Shown here: in pieces, positions 14,289 through 26,620 of the stretch
How positions within the stretch are numbered: the stretch's first letter is position 1
How the letters are laid out: every line of letters begins with the position of its first letter
Assembly (NCBI RefSeq): GCF_000220395.1
Contig: NW_004087746.1
Location: forward strand, 124,001 to 188,000
Direction of reading: 5' to 3'
Origin: Ichthyophthirius multifiliis
Lineage: Eukaryota; Ciliophora; Oligohymenophorea; Hymenostomatida
DNA: 64,000 nucleotides
Made by a program: the position numbers and the translations under genes
Notes under the pieces: generated by a model
Told to the model about the DNA's origin: nothing
Database searches by the model: none
What the model saw: the letters and a program-made list of their open reading frames with translations, nothing else

Positions 14289-15011
14289 GTTAATTTGTAA
14301 ATTTATATATAAAAAATTAAAAATTGTCAAAAAAGATTTTATAAAAGTTATTTCAAATATATGATTATGAATAGGATATCAAAATATTTCAATTTTTTTT
14401 TTTTTCTATATATGTATTAATATATATTTATATTTTACAAACATATTAAATAAAAATGTCTATATATATATAATTAATTTAAATTTATTTATATTATATA
14501 TATATATAATAAATAATCTTTGTATATTAAAATTATTATCTTCAAATTTTTTAATATTTTGATATATCTATTTTTAAAATAAAAACTAATAGATTTTATA
14601 TTAAATAGTTTCATTAATATAAATTTAAATTTATATTTATAAATTTAAATATTATATTTAATTAGTATATATAAGAATAATTTAATATATTTAATAATAA
14701 TAAAAATTTTTATTTTACAAACATATTTAATTATTATAATTTTTAATATGATTAAAATATATATATAATTTTTTTTTATATAATTATATATCATATTTAA
14801 TTATATATAATAAAATGTTAATAATTATTTAAAGATATTATTTATCAATTAGGGAATTTAATTATAATCTATATTTTAATTATTTCCAAAAATTTTTTTG
14901 TTTGTTTGTTTTCTGTATAAGAAATATTTTTAAAATTTATAATAAAAATCAAATCAAATCAAAGCAAAGCAAAACATAAATAATCATAAATATATATATA
15001 ACAAGACAATA
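14289..15011. other. Intergenic, no gene seen
   Basis: AT-rich spacer between two plus-strand genes. Near 14947-14973 there is a short run of five-base units of the type aaatc/aaagc just upstream of the next gene. No coding-like frame was found. Confidence 0.5.
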
Positions 15012-18000
15012 ATGGATAGTAATTATTAAATATCTGCATTATAAGAAGCAAGATTAAAAAAAAAAAATTAATAAGTGGTGAAATACTAAAGCTTTGAATT
15101 ATAAAATATATTAGGTTTATCAATCAAAAATAAGTATAGTTTTAAATTTAATCCATTAACAAGTGAGCTTTTTTATATAGTATCTAGTACAATAGTTGTT
15201 TACAATATAAATAAAAATTAATAAATAAAATATATTTTTACACCTAATAGACGAAATATTTCATGTTTATGTTTTTCCTCTTGTGGAAAATATTTAGCAG
15301 TAGGTGAAGCTTTTTATAAAGCTCCTGAAATAATAATATATGATTTAACAGTAAAAAAAAAAAAAAAATATAAATAAGTTAAATAATATAAAAAAAGATT
15401 GGTTCTGATAAGCCAATATTTTAATTATTAGGACATAAATAAGGGATAAAATTTTTACAATTTTCTCCAAATACAAATAAATATTTAGTATCAATAGGTG
15501 AAAGTGAAGACAATGGTTTTTTTGTGTGGGATTGGTAGAAAAAGTAAAGAATAACTTTAAATAAATTATCAAAAATACCTTATTCGTTATGTTTTTCACA
15601 TGATGGTGCCCAAATAGTAACTTGTGGAGAAAAATACTTAAAGTTTTGGCCTTTTTAGGAAAACGGAGAAATAATAAAATCAAAAGTATAAGAAAAAGAA
15701 GATGCATATATTTTAGAAGGAAAAAGTGCATCTTTAGGTTAAAAATTTAGCGATAAAACATTCATAGATTGCGTATTTGATAAAAATAATAAATAATTAT
15801 ATGTTGTTACTACTGTTGGATAATTATGTATTTTCGATGAAAATAGAATTTTGGAAAAATGGATGGATTTAAAAGTCAGTTCAATTTTTTCTATTACTTT
15901 ATTACTTGACTAACCTAATATAGTTAAAAAAAAAAAATATAAATTAACATTAATATTTTTTATAAATAATAAAAAAGGATTATATAATATGTTCATGTTC
16001 TGATGGTTTAATTCGTATTTTTTAAACGATAACACTTGATCATATAACTACTTTACCAAAACCTCCTGGTTTATTAAATTATAATGTGGAAAAAGGAGCT
16101 AATAAAATAAAGAATATTTCCGATCCAAAATAATATGCGGATTGTATTGCTATTTAATGCTCGAAATTAAATTATTTTATGTGTTCTATTTATAGTGATT
16201 TAACTGTTTTTATTTGGGAACTTAAATAAATGGATAAAGTTAATGTCAAAAGATCTTTTTTGAACCATTCCTAAAGTATTAATTAAGTTTCCATTCTTAA
16301 TTAAATTTCTAGCTAAGAAGTAACCTTTTATTAAACTATTTCACAAGATAGTACTGTTAGAGTTTGGCATTTGATTAGTGATGAAACTTAGTCTTCGATT
16401 TTTGATATTTAATAAACTTTTGGAATTAGAAAAAATGCTTATTCTAAACATTTATCTAAAATTTTATATTTTACGGATGATTATACTACTTACAAAATTA
16501 ATAAAATATCCCAAATATAAAATTCACAAAAAAACATTGTTTGTTCTAAAAGTACTGATTAAGAAATTATTTTGTGTAATGAAAAAGGACAAGCCTAATT
16601 TGTTAAATTTGAAAACTTTTAAACTTACAAAATTCTTTAGTTACATAATTCTAAAATTTTTTGTATTGATATTATATAATTCTAAAATTATAACTTCTTA
16701 TGTACAGCTAGTGAAGATTATATTATTATTTATGATTTTATTAAAGTTTTTTATTTATAAATAAAATATTATCTATTTATTTTTATTTTATTTTTTTGTT
16801 AAAAAAAGGAAGAAGTAATTGAGTAAATTGATGAAGAAAACGTAATAAATGTAAAATTCTTTTTAATCAATGAAAATATATATTTAATCTATTTGACTTC
16901 CTAAAATATATTTTTCAGAAAATTCTAAAATATATAATTTATAATAATTAACTAAATTAGCGGAGAGAACTTTAAATGCATTGACTCTAATTCTCATTTC
17001 TAATAATTTTATGTGGCTTTAGAAAATAAAATAAATTATTATGATGTAGATAAAGCAGAATTAATAAAATCTTTTGATTTTAAGGATGAAGATGTTCCCA
17101 ATGTATAATTATTAACAGATGAATCATGTAAATATTACTTATAGAAAAAAAAAATATATTAAAAATAAAATAAAAAATAGAATCATACATTGCTATACTT
17201 GGTTAAGATAATATTATAAGAATAAGAGATTGTAGTAATATGAATTAAGTAGCAAGAATATAATGTGGAGATTAAATAACTTCAATGGCCTTTAATATAA
17301 ATAATACTCATTTAATAACAGTTTCGAATTTAGGAATAATTTATATTTGGAAATTAACGTAAGATTTAAGAAATAACATATAAAGGAAAATAAAATAATT
17401 AGGTGTAATACGTAAGCGTCTAAAAGATTTTGTAAATGAAATAAATTAATAAGAATCTACAAATAAGTAAGGAAATGCAACAACTTCTATTTTAGGTTCT
17501 TTATGGATAGAAGAAGAATTAAAAGCTTATTTGGTAAAACAACCAGAAACAGAAGAAGAAAGTGCTATAAGGAATGTAAATTTGACAGACTTAGTAAAAA
17601 ACACTAACCTACCTAAATGGGCCTAGACGAAAAGCTAGAATGAAACAAATAATAAAGAAATGAAATTTAATAATTTTATAAAAGACGAAGAAGAAAATGA
17701 TGTTGATAGTATAAATTAAAGAGTCGAATTAAATAAAAACTAAACTCCTTCTTATATTTTGGACTCTATTAATGATAGACTTACGATTGAAGTTTAACAA
17801 AATAAAAATAAAAATCAAAAAAATCTTAATATTGATATTATTGCTGAAGAAAAAAGTAAATAAATTGAAGATTCTTGTTAGTAGGACTCTTTTAAGTTAT
17901 AAAATTTAGGCAAACTTAAAAATTATAATTTGGAAGGAATATTTGATAAAAATAGCATTTAAAAATAACTAAATACAGTAATGAATAATATTGAATGCTT

Positions 18001-19175
18001 TAATTAAAAATATGATTTGGATCTTTTTACTAGTTAAAATATTACTAATAAGGAATTATTTGAAAACATTGAAGATAATTAACTTATTTTTGATGAGCTT
18101 GAAGACGAATAATTCAAATAAGAAGAAGTTTAATAAAATAAGACTGTTACTTAAATCTCAGATATAAATTTAATTTAAAATGATTAAGATGAAAATATTG
18201 ATATAAATTAAGAGAAATAAAATAATTATCATAGTTTAAAATTATAAAATTAAAATGAATTAAGTAAAAAAATAGGTATAAATATTATATAGTATGTATT
18301 TATTAAAAAAAATACTTTTTTATATTTAAGACATTATTTAAAGTGAAGCTAAAGACTAAAAATCTTCAACAATTAGAGATCAAAAACAAAGTAAAAAAAA
18401 TGATTAAAATTTAATTAATTGTGGTATTAAAAATAAAGATAAATAATTAGATAATTAAATAAAGAACAATAATAATAAAAGTAAAAGTAATGATTTTAAT
18501 AATAGTAATGATTAGATTGATAATAACAAAAATTAATTAAATATTAATAATAATATTAATTAAGATCTTGTAAATAGATTTACATTTTAGAATCCCAATA
18601 ACAATGATAAATAAAATTAATTACCATAAATACTAATATAAGAAAGCATATAGTAAAATGAGAATATTTTTTAAAAAAGTAAATAATAAATAAACTAAAA
18701 AAATTAAAGTTTAGCTTCAAAAGGAAGTACTAATTAAGATAATAAAAGCATTTAAAATGATTAATGTTTCGATGATTTATCCCAAGTAATAAATAGTTAA
18801 AACTACTAAAAACTTTAAAACAATATAAATGAATCTTTCAATATAATATTTTAATAATTCGATAAAATCGAAAACATATTACAAGATGATTTAGAATTCG
18901 AATAAAATGTCATTAAAAGAAAAATATATGAAAAAATTATTTTAAAATATAATAAATGTAAGGCATATTTAAATAATATAAATTTCAAAATTAATTAATC
19001 AACAATTCATAATATATCCAATTTAGATATTACAGAAAATGATCAAAGTAAAAAATTTATATATACTTTTTTTTTCATCTCTATATAATAAATATTTTTT
19101 TATTTAGATAAAGAATTGATAGAAAATTATTCTAAAATGCTTTTAGATGCTATTTTAAAAAAATAAAATAATTGA
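15012..19175 (+). CDS. MAPKBP1/WDR62-type double WD40 protein
   Basis: The first half is WD40 repeats: VGEAFYKAPEIIIYDL, LLGHKQGIKFLQFSP, FFVWDW, then ILEGKSASLGQKFSDKTFID, which matches the distinctive LEGRSALLGxxxxxxFxDVACG block of MAPKBP1 and WDR62. More repeats follow to about 17400 (for example TVFIWEL, DSTVRVWHL), consistent with two propellers. After a linker containing LPKWAQTK, the last third is disordered and Q/N/D-rich. Introns near 15351-15396, 15920-15975, 16745-16808, 17143-17178, 18279-18330 and 19050-19107. About 1,280 residues. Animal relatives are scaffolds for JNK signalling and centrosome or spindle-pole function; in a ciliate a basal-body or spindle role is plausible but not shown here. 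Confidence 0.75.
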
Positions 19176-20475
19176 GAAAAAATTAAAAAAATAAATATAT
19201 ATATATATATTTTTTTAATATAGTTTATATAAATAATTAATTTTTTATTAAAAAAAATTTCGTATTTTGATTATATATTTATTGTTTTAATTTAACAAAC
19301 AATAAAGATTTATTATATATTAGAAGGAGTGTTTATTTTACTTTTTCATTAAAAAAAATAATAATTTAAATTATTAAACCATCGCCAAAAAATACAATTT
19401 TTATAAAAATATATTTATATAGCCTTAAATTATAGAGAAAAAGTTAAACAGAATAATTTAGAGTTTCTCTTTAAAATAATAAAAAAAAAGAAAGTATTTT
19501 ATATTAAATATTTATATAATCATAAACACAGCTACGAATAAAATAATTATAATAAAAAATAATTATTTTAATATAAGAAAATTAAAAAAATAAAATTTAT
19601 TTTATATCTAACAATTAGAATAACTATTAATAAAATTATCTTAAAAATTAGAATAGAAATAATTAATTAAAATCATAAAGAAACAAACTAAAAATACCTT
19701 TTTAAGAGTAATTATTATACTAATAAATGAAGAATAAATAAATGAATTAATAACTTTAAATTTACTAAATTCAAGAAGATTTTATAAAAAAAATATAAAA
19801 TTATAATTAAAAAAAAAAAATTATATTTATTTAAGATCATAAAAAGCAGAAATATTTAATTTGAGTAAATATAATTTCATTATATAATAAAAGAAATAAT
19901 GAAAATCTAACTTCCAAGTTTTTTTAGATGAATTATAATAAAAATAAACAGAAAATTAATAGTAATAAAATAATTTTACGAATAATGAAGAATATAATAA
20001 TTAAATTATTTAGAATTTTATTGTTTAGAAACAAAAGAAAAAAAACTTATAATTTAAAGAAAAAAATGTTAAAATTCCTAAAAAAATAAATATCCTAAAT
20101 AATTTAATATATTTAAATCTAATAAAGTACTTTAAAATTAGATAAATAATATTAAGACTGAAAAATTAGTACAAATCAAAAATATAAAATAAAATCGAAA
20201 TTGAGATAAGCCAAATAAAAAATAAAATAATAGGTTTTAAATATATAAAATATTTTTGTTTTATGTTTTTTAATTAAATAGTATTTTATTTTATTTTATT
20301 TTTTTAAAAAAAACTAAAATGAAAGAATAAATTTTTTTATTTTATTTTTTTCAAAAAGCATAAAATAATTTTTTTAATAAAGATTTTTTTATTATCTTTT
20401 ATTTATATAAACAAAGATATAATTATATTTTTATTATTTACATATATTATTATTTTTATTTAAACTTAAAAAATA
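19176..20475. other. Unresolved coding-like stretch on the plus strand plus spacer
   Basis: Between about 19320 and 20320 the plus strand has open frames with partly coding-like composition in different phases, for example LEGVFILLFHQKKQQFKLL near 19320 and VFLDELQQKQTENQQQQNNF near 19917. No single set of introns that I can see makes one good protein. Alternatives are a Q-rich gene with missed introns, a decayed gene, or chance frames in AT-rich DNA, where TGA is rare. The segment 20320-20475 is spacer ahead of the 3' end of the minus-strand gene. Confidence 0.25.
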
Positions 20476-22524
20476 TCAAATTAATTTCTTAAGATTTTTC
20501 ATTGTATTATTAATATGATCTTAGTTTTTATTTAAATTTTAAAATATTGATTTTTTAATTGAACTATGATTATTATTTTGTGAAAACTATTCATTAATTT
20601 AAAGAGTTTCCTTTGGGGAATTTACTTAAATAATATTAAATTAACCTTTCTTATTTGCTTGACAAGGCAAAAGATTAGAAATATAAGAACTTTATATTTT
20701 TGTTTGTGTCTTTTGCATTTCATTTACAATTTTTTTAGGTGTATTAATGCATTTTTAATTAATATTTATAACTAAAAATAAAACAAATAAAATATGTAAA
20801 AATATATTTTTTTTTACCGATTCCTTTATTATGCTTAATACCTTGATATTATTAAATACAAGGAGCTTCACTTTAATTTTATATATTTTAATTATTTTTT
20901 ATAAAAAAAGTATCTTTTAAACATTCACGGCATTATAATCTTTTATCAATATCGAATTCAACCATTTTTTTAATCAAGTTTTTAGCTTCTTTGCTTAAAA
21001 TTTCTTATTTATCTATAATTTCTTATAAATAATTTTATTAATTATTTATTTAATAATCTTATTCATTGATTAGTTTTTTTCCACATAACCTTACATAAAA
21101 TAATAAATATACTTTTTTCAAGAAAATTTTTAAAATAATAATAATTCAAATTTATATAATGTATATTTACATTTAATAAATCAATAAACCACAACAGAAA
21201 ATATCAAACTTTTAGGTTAAATTTTCCTTTCTTTTTATTTCAGGAGCTTAAATTCTAGGAGAGTCAGGTGAAATAGAATCATAATCAAAATTTTAAATTG
21301 AATTATTATAAATAGATAAGGTAAAATTAAATATTATAATATTAAATTCATTATTTTATTTTTAGAAATGTATATTTTTTAAAGATATTCCATTTTAAAT
21401 GATATTAATATCATGCAAATATTTTAATGCTCTTAATAATTAATATGCTATTTTTGATACAAAGCTTTCAGAAAAATAAATTTATTATTTAAGTAAATCT
21501 TTTAAGTTCTCTTTTTCGAAATACTTATATACTAAATATATTGACTAATTTTATTCGTAAACTTCTTTTAATTTACATATGTTTGGAAAGTTTATTTTTT
21601 TTAACATATTTATTTTATTTTTTATAGATTTCTTTAATTAAAAAAAAAAAAAAAAAATTAATAAATATTATAAAATAATTTATAAAAAAAATTAAAATTA
21701 AAATATACATATATATAAATATATATATAAATTAATATAAATATAAATATATATTGATATATATAAATATATATATATTTATATATATATATCTATATAT
21801 ATATATTTTTTTTTTCTTACTTTTATTTATAATTCTTTTTATGAGTTTTTTATTTATAACTTATCATAAACCTATAAGATAACTTTTTCCTAATCACTTT
21901 TTCTTTAGGTAATTTGTAGTTAAAAATAATGATTTTATTTTAAGTTTGCTTCTTATTATATTATAGAACTTTCATAATAATCTAAATAGTTTATTAAAAT
22001 ACAAGTTTTTCTAAGATTTTGAACCCATTTAGAATATTCATTTTAATTTTATGCAAATAAAAAAATCTTCTTTTTTAAAACAAAAATAATAAAAAATATT
22101 TCTCTTGAGAACTTAAATTTTCATAATCTTCTTGCTCTAGTTTACGCAAATCTAATATAATATCTTATAATAAAAAGATACTTTTTGATTATATAAATTG
22201 CATTTAATTTTCATCCTAATAAATAATATATATATATAAGATCAAATTCAATAATATATATAAAATTTATTAAAATATTGATAATAAATCTACATTATAA
22301 AATTCTAACCTATCATCAAATAATATAGCATAAACTTCTTTAAGACATTATCCTTAAAATCTTGTATAGAGATTGCCTTTATAAATTATCCTATATGATG
22401 GATTTTTCTATAGATATAAGTTAGAAACTAATACATTTTTTTAATAATCATCAAAAAAAGAATCTTCTACAGCATCAATTAAATGTTTAGTTTTATGAAT
22501 ATATTATACCAAAGGTTGTTCCAT
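20476..22524 (-). CDS. PH-domain protein with a degenerate protein-kinase domain (probable pseudokinase)
   Basis: The N-terminal 150 or so residues form a PH domain: YKGNLYTRFQGQCLKEVYAI at the start and KIFLFAQNQNEYSKWVQNLR at the closing helix. A kinase fold follows: KSIKNKINMLKKINFPNI, YLVYKYFEKENLKDLL, LLRALKYLHDINIIQNGI, SPRIQAPEIKRKE, QKFDIFCCGLLIYQM and LIKKMVEFDIDKRLQCREC. The order matches PH-AGC kinases such as Akt. The catalytic HRD is replaced (IIQNGISLKNIHF) and the DFG region reads IIIFNFTLS, so neither key aspartate is present; the glycine loop is not recognisable. Introns include one of about 43 nt inside the PH domain and one at 21632-21820 full of AT dinucleotides. It probably binds membranes or partners rather than phosphorylating. 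Exon phases in the N-lobe are my least certain part. Confidence 0.7.
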
Positions 22525-23972
22525 TTTTGAAATAAACTATAAATTAAATTTAAAATTTAAATTTTGATTTTATAAGCATTAATTATTAATATAATATTTA
22601 ATAAATAAAGAAAAAAAAATTAATATTATAATATATAAATAATTATAAAATTTTCTATAAAAAAAATAAGTAATTAAGGTATGATTAAAATAATAAATAA
22701 CAATATATATAAAAAAATAAAATTAAATTAATTTTTATATTTAAAAAATAAATTAATCTATAGACAATAATTAAAATATATTTATAAAAATATATATATA
22801 TATTATTATTTATATATAAATATATATATATATATTTATTTTTATATACATATAATTATATATATATATCTATAAACAATAATATTTGTATAATTACATA
22901 TATATACGAATTTATATTATTGTAATATTATACGCATATAATTAATATTTAATTTTATATATTTATACATATATTTTTTATTCTAAAATAATAATAATAA
23001 TCATTGTATTATTATAATTTTTACAATTTTCATTTGTATATTTTTATTTTATTGAATTTGTTTTTGATAAATATATAAACTCAAATTATTTAAAAATTTC
23101 ATCATTATAATTTTTTTCTATTTATTATTAATTTTTATTTTTTATCATAATAATTTTTATATTATTTATATAATTTAAAATATAGTTATATAATTTTAAT
23201 TTTTTTTTTACTAATTTCTAATTTCTTTTTATATATCTTATTAATAAAAATATATATATTCATTAATAAACATATTTTTTTAATATAATTAAAAATAAAA
23301 TATAATTTTATATACATTATATATAAAATATATATAAATTAAATATTAAATTATACCTTAATATATTTGACATATATATATATATTTTTTTTCATTATAT
23401 TATATATTTATTTTCTTTTTTTCTTATATTATTATTACTATTATTTTTAATGTTTCTTTTCATTTATATTTGTTATAAGCTGTTTATAAACAAAAACCAC
23501 TTAAAATAGAAAAAGGAAATATAAAAATAGACTTGAAAATAGGTATATTCAATAATCCTATAGGAATACTAATATATAATGATTTAGAAAAAGAATTTTT
23601 AATTTATTATTTAAAATCTTCAAACAATTTTTACTTTTCTTTTTCGAAATTAATTTATTAATTTTATACTTCTTCTTGAAATTATTATTGCTTTTGGAGA
23701 TTTTTTCTATATGCAATAACTTTTAATTCTAAATATATATCCTCGTTACTTTAAAATTTTTTTTGCTACATCAAAAATATTATAAAGATAAATTATTTTT
23801 TATTTGATTAATATTTTATGTATATAATTAATATTTTTATACTATGTTGATTATTTTAAAATAATAATTATTTTTAACGAAAAAATAAATATTGAATAAA
23901 TTTTTTTTAAAAATATATTTTTTTATATTTTTGTTTAATTATTAATATAAAAATAATTTAAATAAAATAAAA
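22525..23972. other. Intergenic; one possible small coding fragment
   Basis: Mostly AT-rich sequence with alternating AT tracts around 22785-22870 and 23375. On the plus strand around 23470-23680 there is a short open frame with better than random composition (KPLKIEKGNIKIDLKIGIFN, then GILIYNDLEKEFLIYYL), ending at a TGA near 23680. No upstream ATG fits and no family is recognised. It may be an exon fragment or a relic; I would not call a gene on this alone. Confidence 0.3.
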
Positions 23973-24719
23973 ATGAGTGGAAATCTTAATGTTGCACATT
24001 ACACCAACTTTTAATCGAAAAAACCTTAAAATGTAAGAGTTAACTAATAACCAGGTAAATAAACTAATATAAAATTTTAAATGTATAACAAAAATCAAAA
24101 TAAAGGAGGAAACAGTACTATAAGTTTATTATGGAATAATAAATAAGAATAACAAGAAAAACAATATAATAAAAATTAATATAATATTAATAATTATTAA
24201 TAAAATTTTAATAAATATGAGAAAGAATATTGCGAAGATAACTATTACTAGATGCCAAATAATTATGCTGATAAATACAATAAATTTGATTACAATGAAT
24301 ATAGAAATGGTTAATAAGATAACTATTGTAACTAAGTAGTAAGAGAAAATAATAATTAAAAATATCAAAATTAATAATATCCATTTAATAATAATAAATA
24401 ATACTTTAACCAAAAATAATAAGAATAAAATAATGTAATATTCAATAAATTATAATATAATTAATAAAAAAAATATTGTTTTTAAATTACAAATTATTTT
24501 TATTTTATTATTATATTACTTTTTTAAAAATGGTAGTACTAATTTAACCAACCCAATTAATAAAATATAGCAAGATAACCAAACAACTTAAAAGATGTTA
24601 AGTTTGGTTATAGAGTTAATCAACCTCCAGGTAAAATAAACAATTTAAAAATATTTTTTTTAATATTTGAAAAAAAAAAAAAAAAAAAAGGAGGTAAAAG
24701 TAGTATTTAATTTGGTTGA
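23973..24719 (+). CDS. HN1/Jupiter-like protein with two PPGG repeats
   Basis: A small hydrophilic protein with the HN1 (JPT, Jupiter microtubule-associated homologue) motif twice: NVRVNQQPGGGNSTISL near the N-terminus and YRVNQPPGGKSSIQFG at the extreme C-terminus. Animal HN1 proteins carry the pattern R-V-x-x-P-P-G-G-x-S-S-x-x-F-G. Between the repeats lies an N/Y/D-rich disordered stretch. Introns at 24055-24105 and 24631-24690 interrupt the two repeats at the same codon and phase; removing them is what reveals both motifs. A third intron probably lies around 24439-24540. Family role is microtubule or regulatory association in animals; the ciliate role is unknown. Confidence 0.7.
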
Positions 24720-24980
24720 TTTTATTTTAAAACTTAAATAATTTATTTTTAAATTATAAAGAAATATAAAATATTTTTAATTTTATGTTTTAATTATTAA
24801 CTATATATAAATATATAATACAAAAATTAAAATTCATTTTTTATTTATTTTTTTAAAACTTAATAATATTTTTTATAAATAATATGTTAATTATAATAAA
24901 TTTTTTAATTAATAATTAATTTATAGTATTTATTTGGATTTTTTTTTTTTTTTAAATTAAATACAAGTGATTTTTTGAAA

Positions 24981-26315
24981 ATGGGTAATAGGATGTCTTT
25001 AGAAACAGAAAATGATATGATAAAATTTGTAATTAAACTAGATTAAAATTTTTCAAAAGAATTATAAGAAAAAATGTAAATATTACCCTCATATTAGTTA
25101 AAAAAGCATATAAATAAAGATATTTTCTTTTTCTATGAATGTGAATATAAATAATTTATATAAGTATTAAATATAAAAAAAATGTCAAAACTTAAATAAT
25201 TAAAAATAAATAAATAAAAAACAAATAAAAAATATAAATAAATATATAAAAAGTCTGATTAAAAATAATTGGTTTAATTAAAAGATCAAATTTACTAAGA
25301 GAGTCCTAATAAAGATGAAGAAACTTAAATATATATTTCAAATTATAGGAAGGGAACTAAAACAGACTAAAAAATTATTAATTAATTAATAAATATATTT
25401 GAAGGAAATTAAATTATTTTTAAGCCAAAAAGCGTATCAGCAAGTTTAATTAAAGGTTTGAATTGCTTTTTAAATAATCATGAAGTTTTATATAACTTCG
25501 ACTAAATGATTCCTTTAACTTAATTTGATGATTTTAATTCAAAAGTATGCTTTAATAAAAAATATATTAAAACTCAAGATAAAAGTATGCCGTATATTTT
25601 AGTCAAAATTAGAAGTGGAATAAGCTTTTTTTTAGTAAATGGTATTGGAAATTTCAAAAGAATATCAGGATCTATTATGGGGGAAAGTTTTGTAGAATCG
25701 TTAATTTTCTAATTAACTAAATATAGAAATATAAATCAAGCTTTTAGTGATGCATTTTTGAAAGGAAATAATAAAAATGTTGATATGACTGTTAAAGATA
25801 TTTATGGCGAAGGATGTTCCTTTTTAGGATTACCAGGAGATTTAATTGCAAGTAGCTTCGGAAAATGTAGCAAATATGGACCAGTAGAAAAATATTAGTC
25901 TCATGATATTGCAAAAAGTTTGCTTATTTCATTTGCTGTTAATACAGGATAATTGATTAATTTATACTGTTCTTTAGAATAATAATATAATGTCATTGTT
26001 TCTATGTGGAAAATTAAATCTGATGAATATAACTTTACACTTTAGGTATGCTTAAAGAGGGGGAGGGGGGTGGGGAAAAAAAATTTATTATTTTATAATA
26101 ATAGTTTTTAAAATTTTAATATTTCTAATAATTTTATAATATTTTTAATTTTATAATTTTTTTTAAATTTTATTTTTAAATATTTTATACTATATTTTTA
26201 ATTTTTTTAATTATTTATTTTTAAGAGTGTTATAAACTATTATTCAAAAGGAAAATGTAATATTCATTTTGTTGAAGATTCCGATTATTTATCCTGTGTT
26301 GGAGATTTTGTTTGA
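24981..26315 (+). CDS. Pantothenate kinase family protein (eukaryotic type II), degenerate
   Basis: The C-terminal two thirds match eukaryotic pantothenate kinase: SLIKGLNCFLNN, MPYILVKIRSGISFFLVNG, FKRISGSIMGESFVESL, VDMTVKDIYGEGCSFLGLPG, DLIASSFGKCSK and, after an intron, YYSKGKCNIHFVEDSDYLSCV, which corresponds to the FLEHDGYLGAxGA end of the family. About 385 residues. The family's N-terminal GIDxGGT phosphate loop is not visible in the first 100 residues, which are K/Q-rich, and the middle TGGGA-type motif reads YISNYRKGTK. NIGSGVS is altered to KIRSGIS. Either an upstream exon is missed or this is a non-catalytic PanK4-like relative. The intron at 26046-26225 is unusually long and holds a G-rich tract. 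Confidence 0.7.
26057..26075 (+). other. G-rich tract inside an intron
   Basis: Nineteen bases of which sixteen are G, in runs of five, six and four, lie 11 bases inside the 5' end of the pantothenate-kinase-family intron. It is by far the most G-rich spot in the window. The runs could form a G-quadruplex in the transcript if the six-base run contributes to two strands; this is inference. Confidence 0.7.
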
Positions 26316-26620
26316 ATAAAAATAAAATATTTATTTAATTTTATAAACATTTAATAAATTTAATTTGATGTTTTAATTTACAAAAAATATATATAAATTT
26401 TCAATTAATATTATGAAAAATTTGCTTTTTGATTATATATATGTATATTATTGAATATCATAAATATTAAATTAACAAATATATTTTTAAAAATAATTTA
26501 AAGTTATTTTAATTAATTATTATAATTTGCTTTTATAAAAAAAATGAATTTTTTATATTTTACACCTGAAAAAAAAGAAAAAGATCAAGTATAAACAATA
26601 GCATTGATAATATAAATAGT
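26316..26620. other. Short spacer, possible 5' exon region
   Basis: AT-rich spacer. An ATG at about 26544 opens a frame with MNFLYFTPEKKEKDQ but does not connect in frame with the Cdc20-like gene; a short 5' exon is possible but unproven. Confidence 0.3.

Noticed and set aside
15345-16764. Open frames of 128 codons on both strands inside the WD40 gene
   Set aside because: They overlap exons of a gene with a clear family match in another frame and have no coding features of their own.
26057-26075. Telomere or telomere-addition sequence
   Set aside because: The tract is not a repeat of the GGGGTT type expected for this ciliate group; it is G-runs split by single A and T, inside a gene that continues on both sides.
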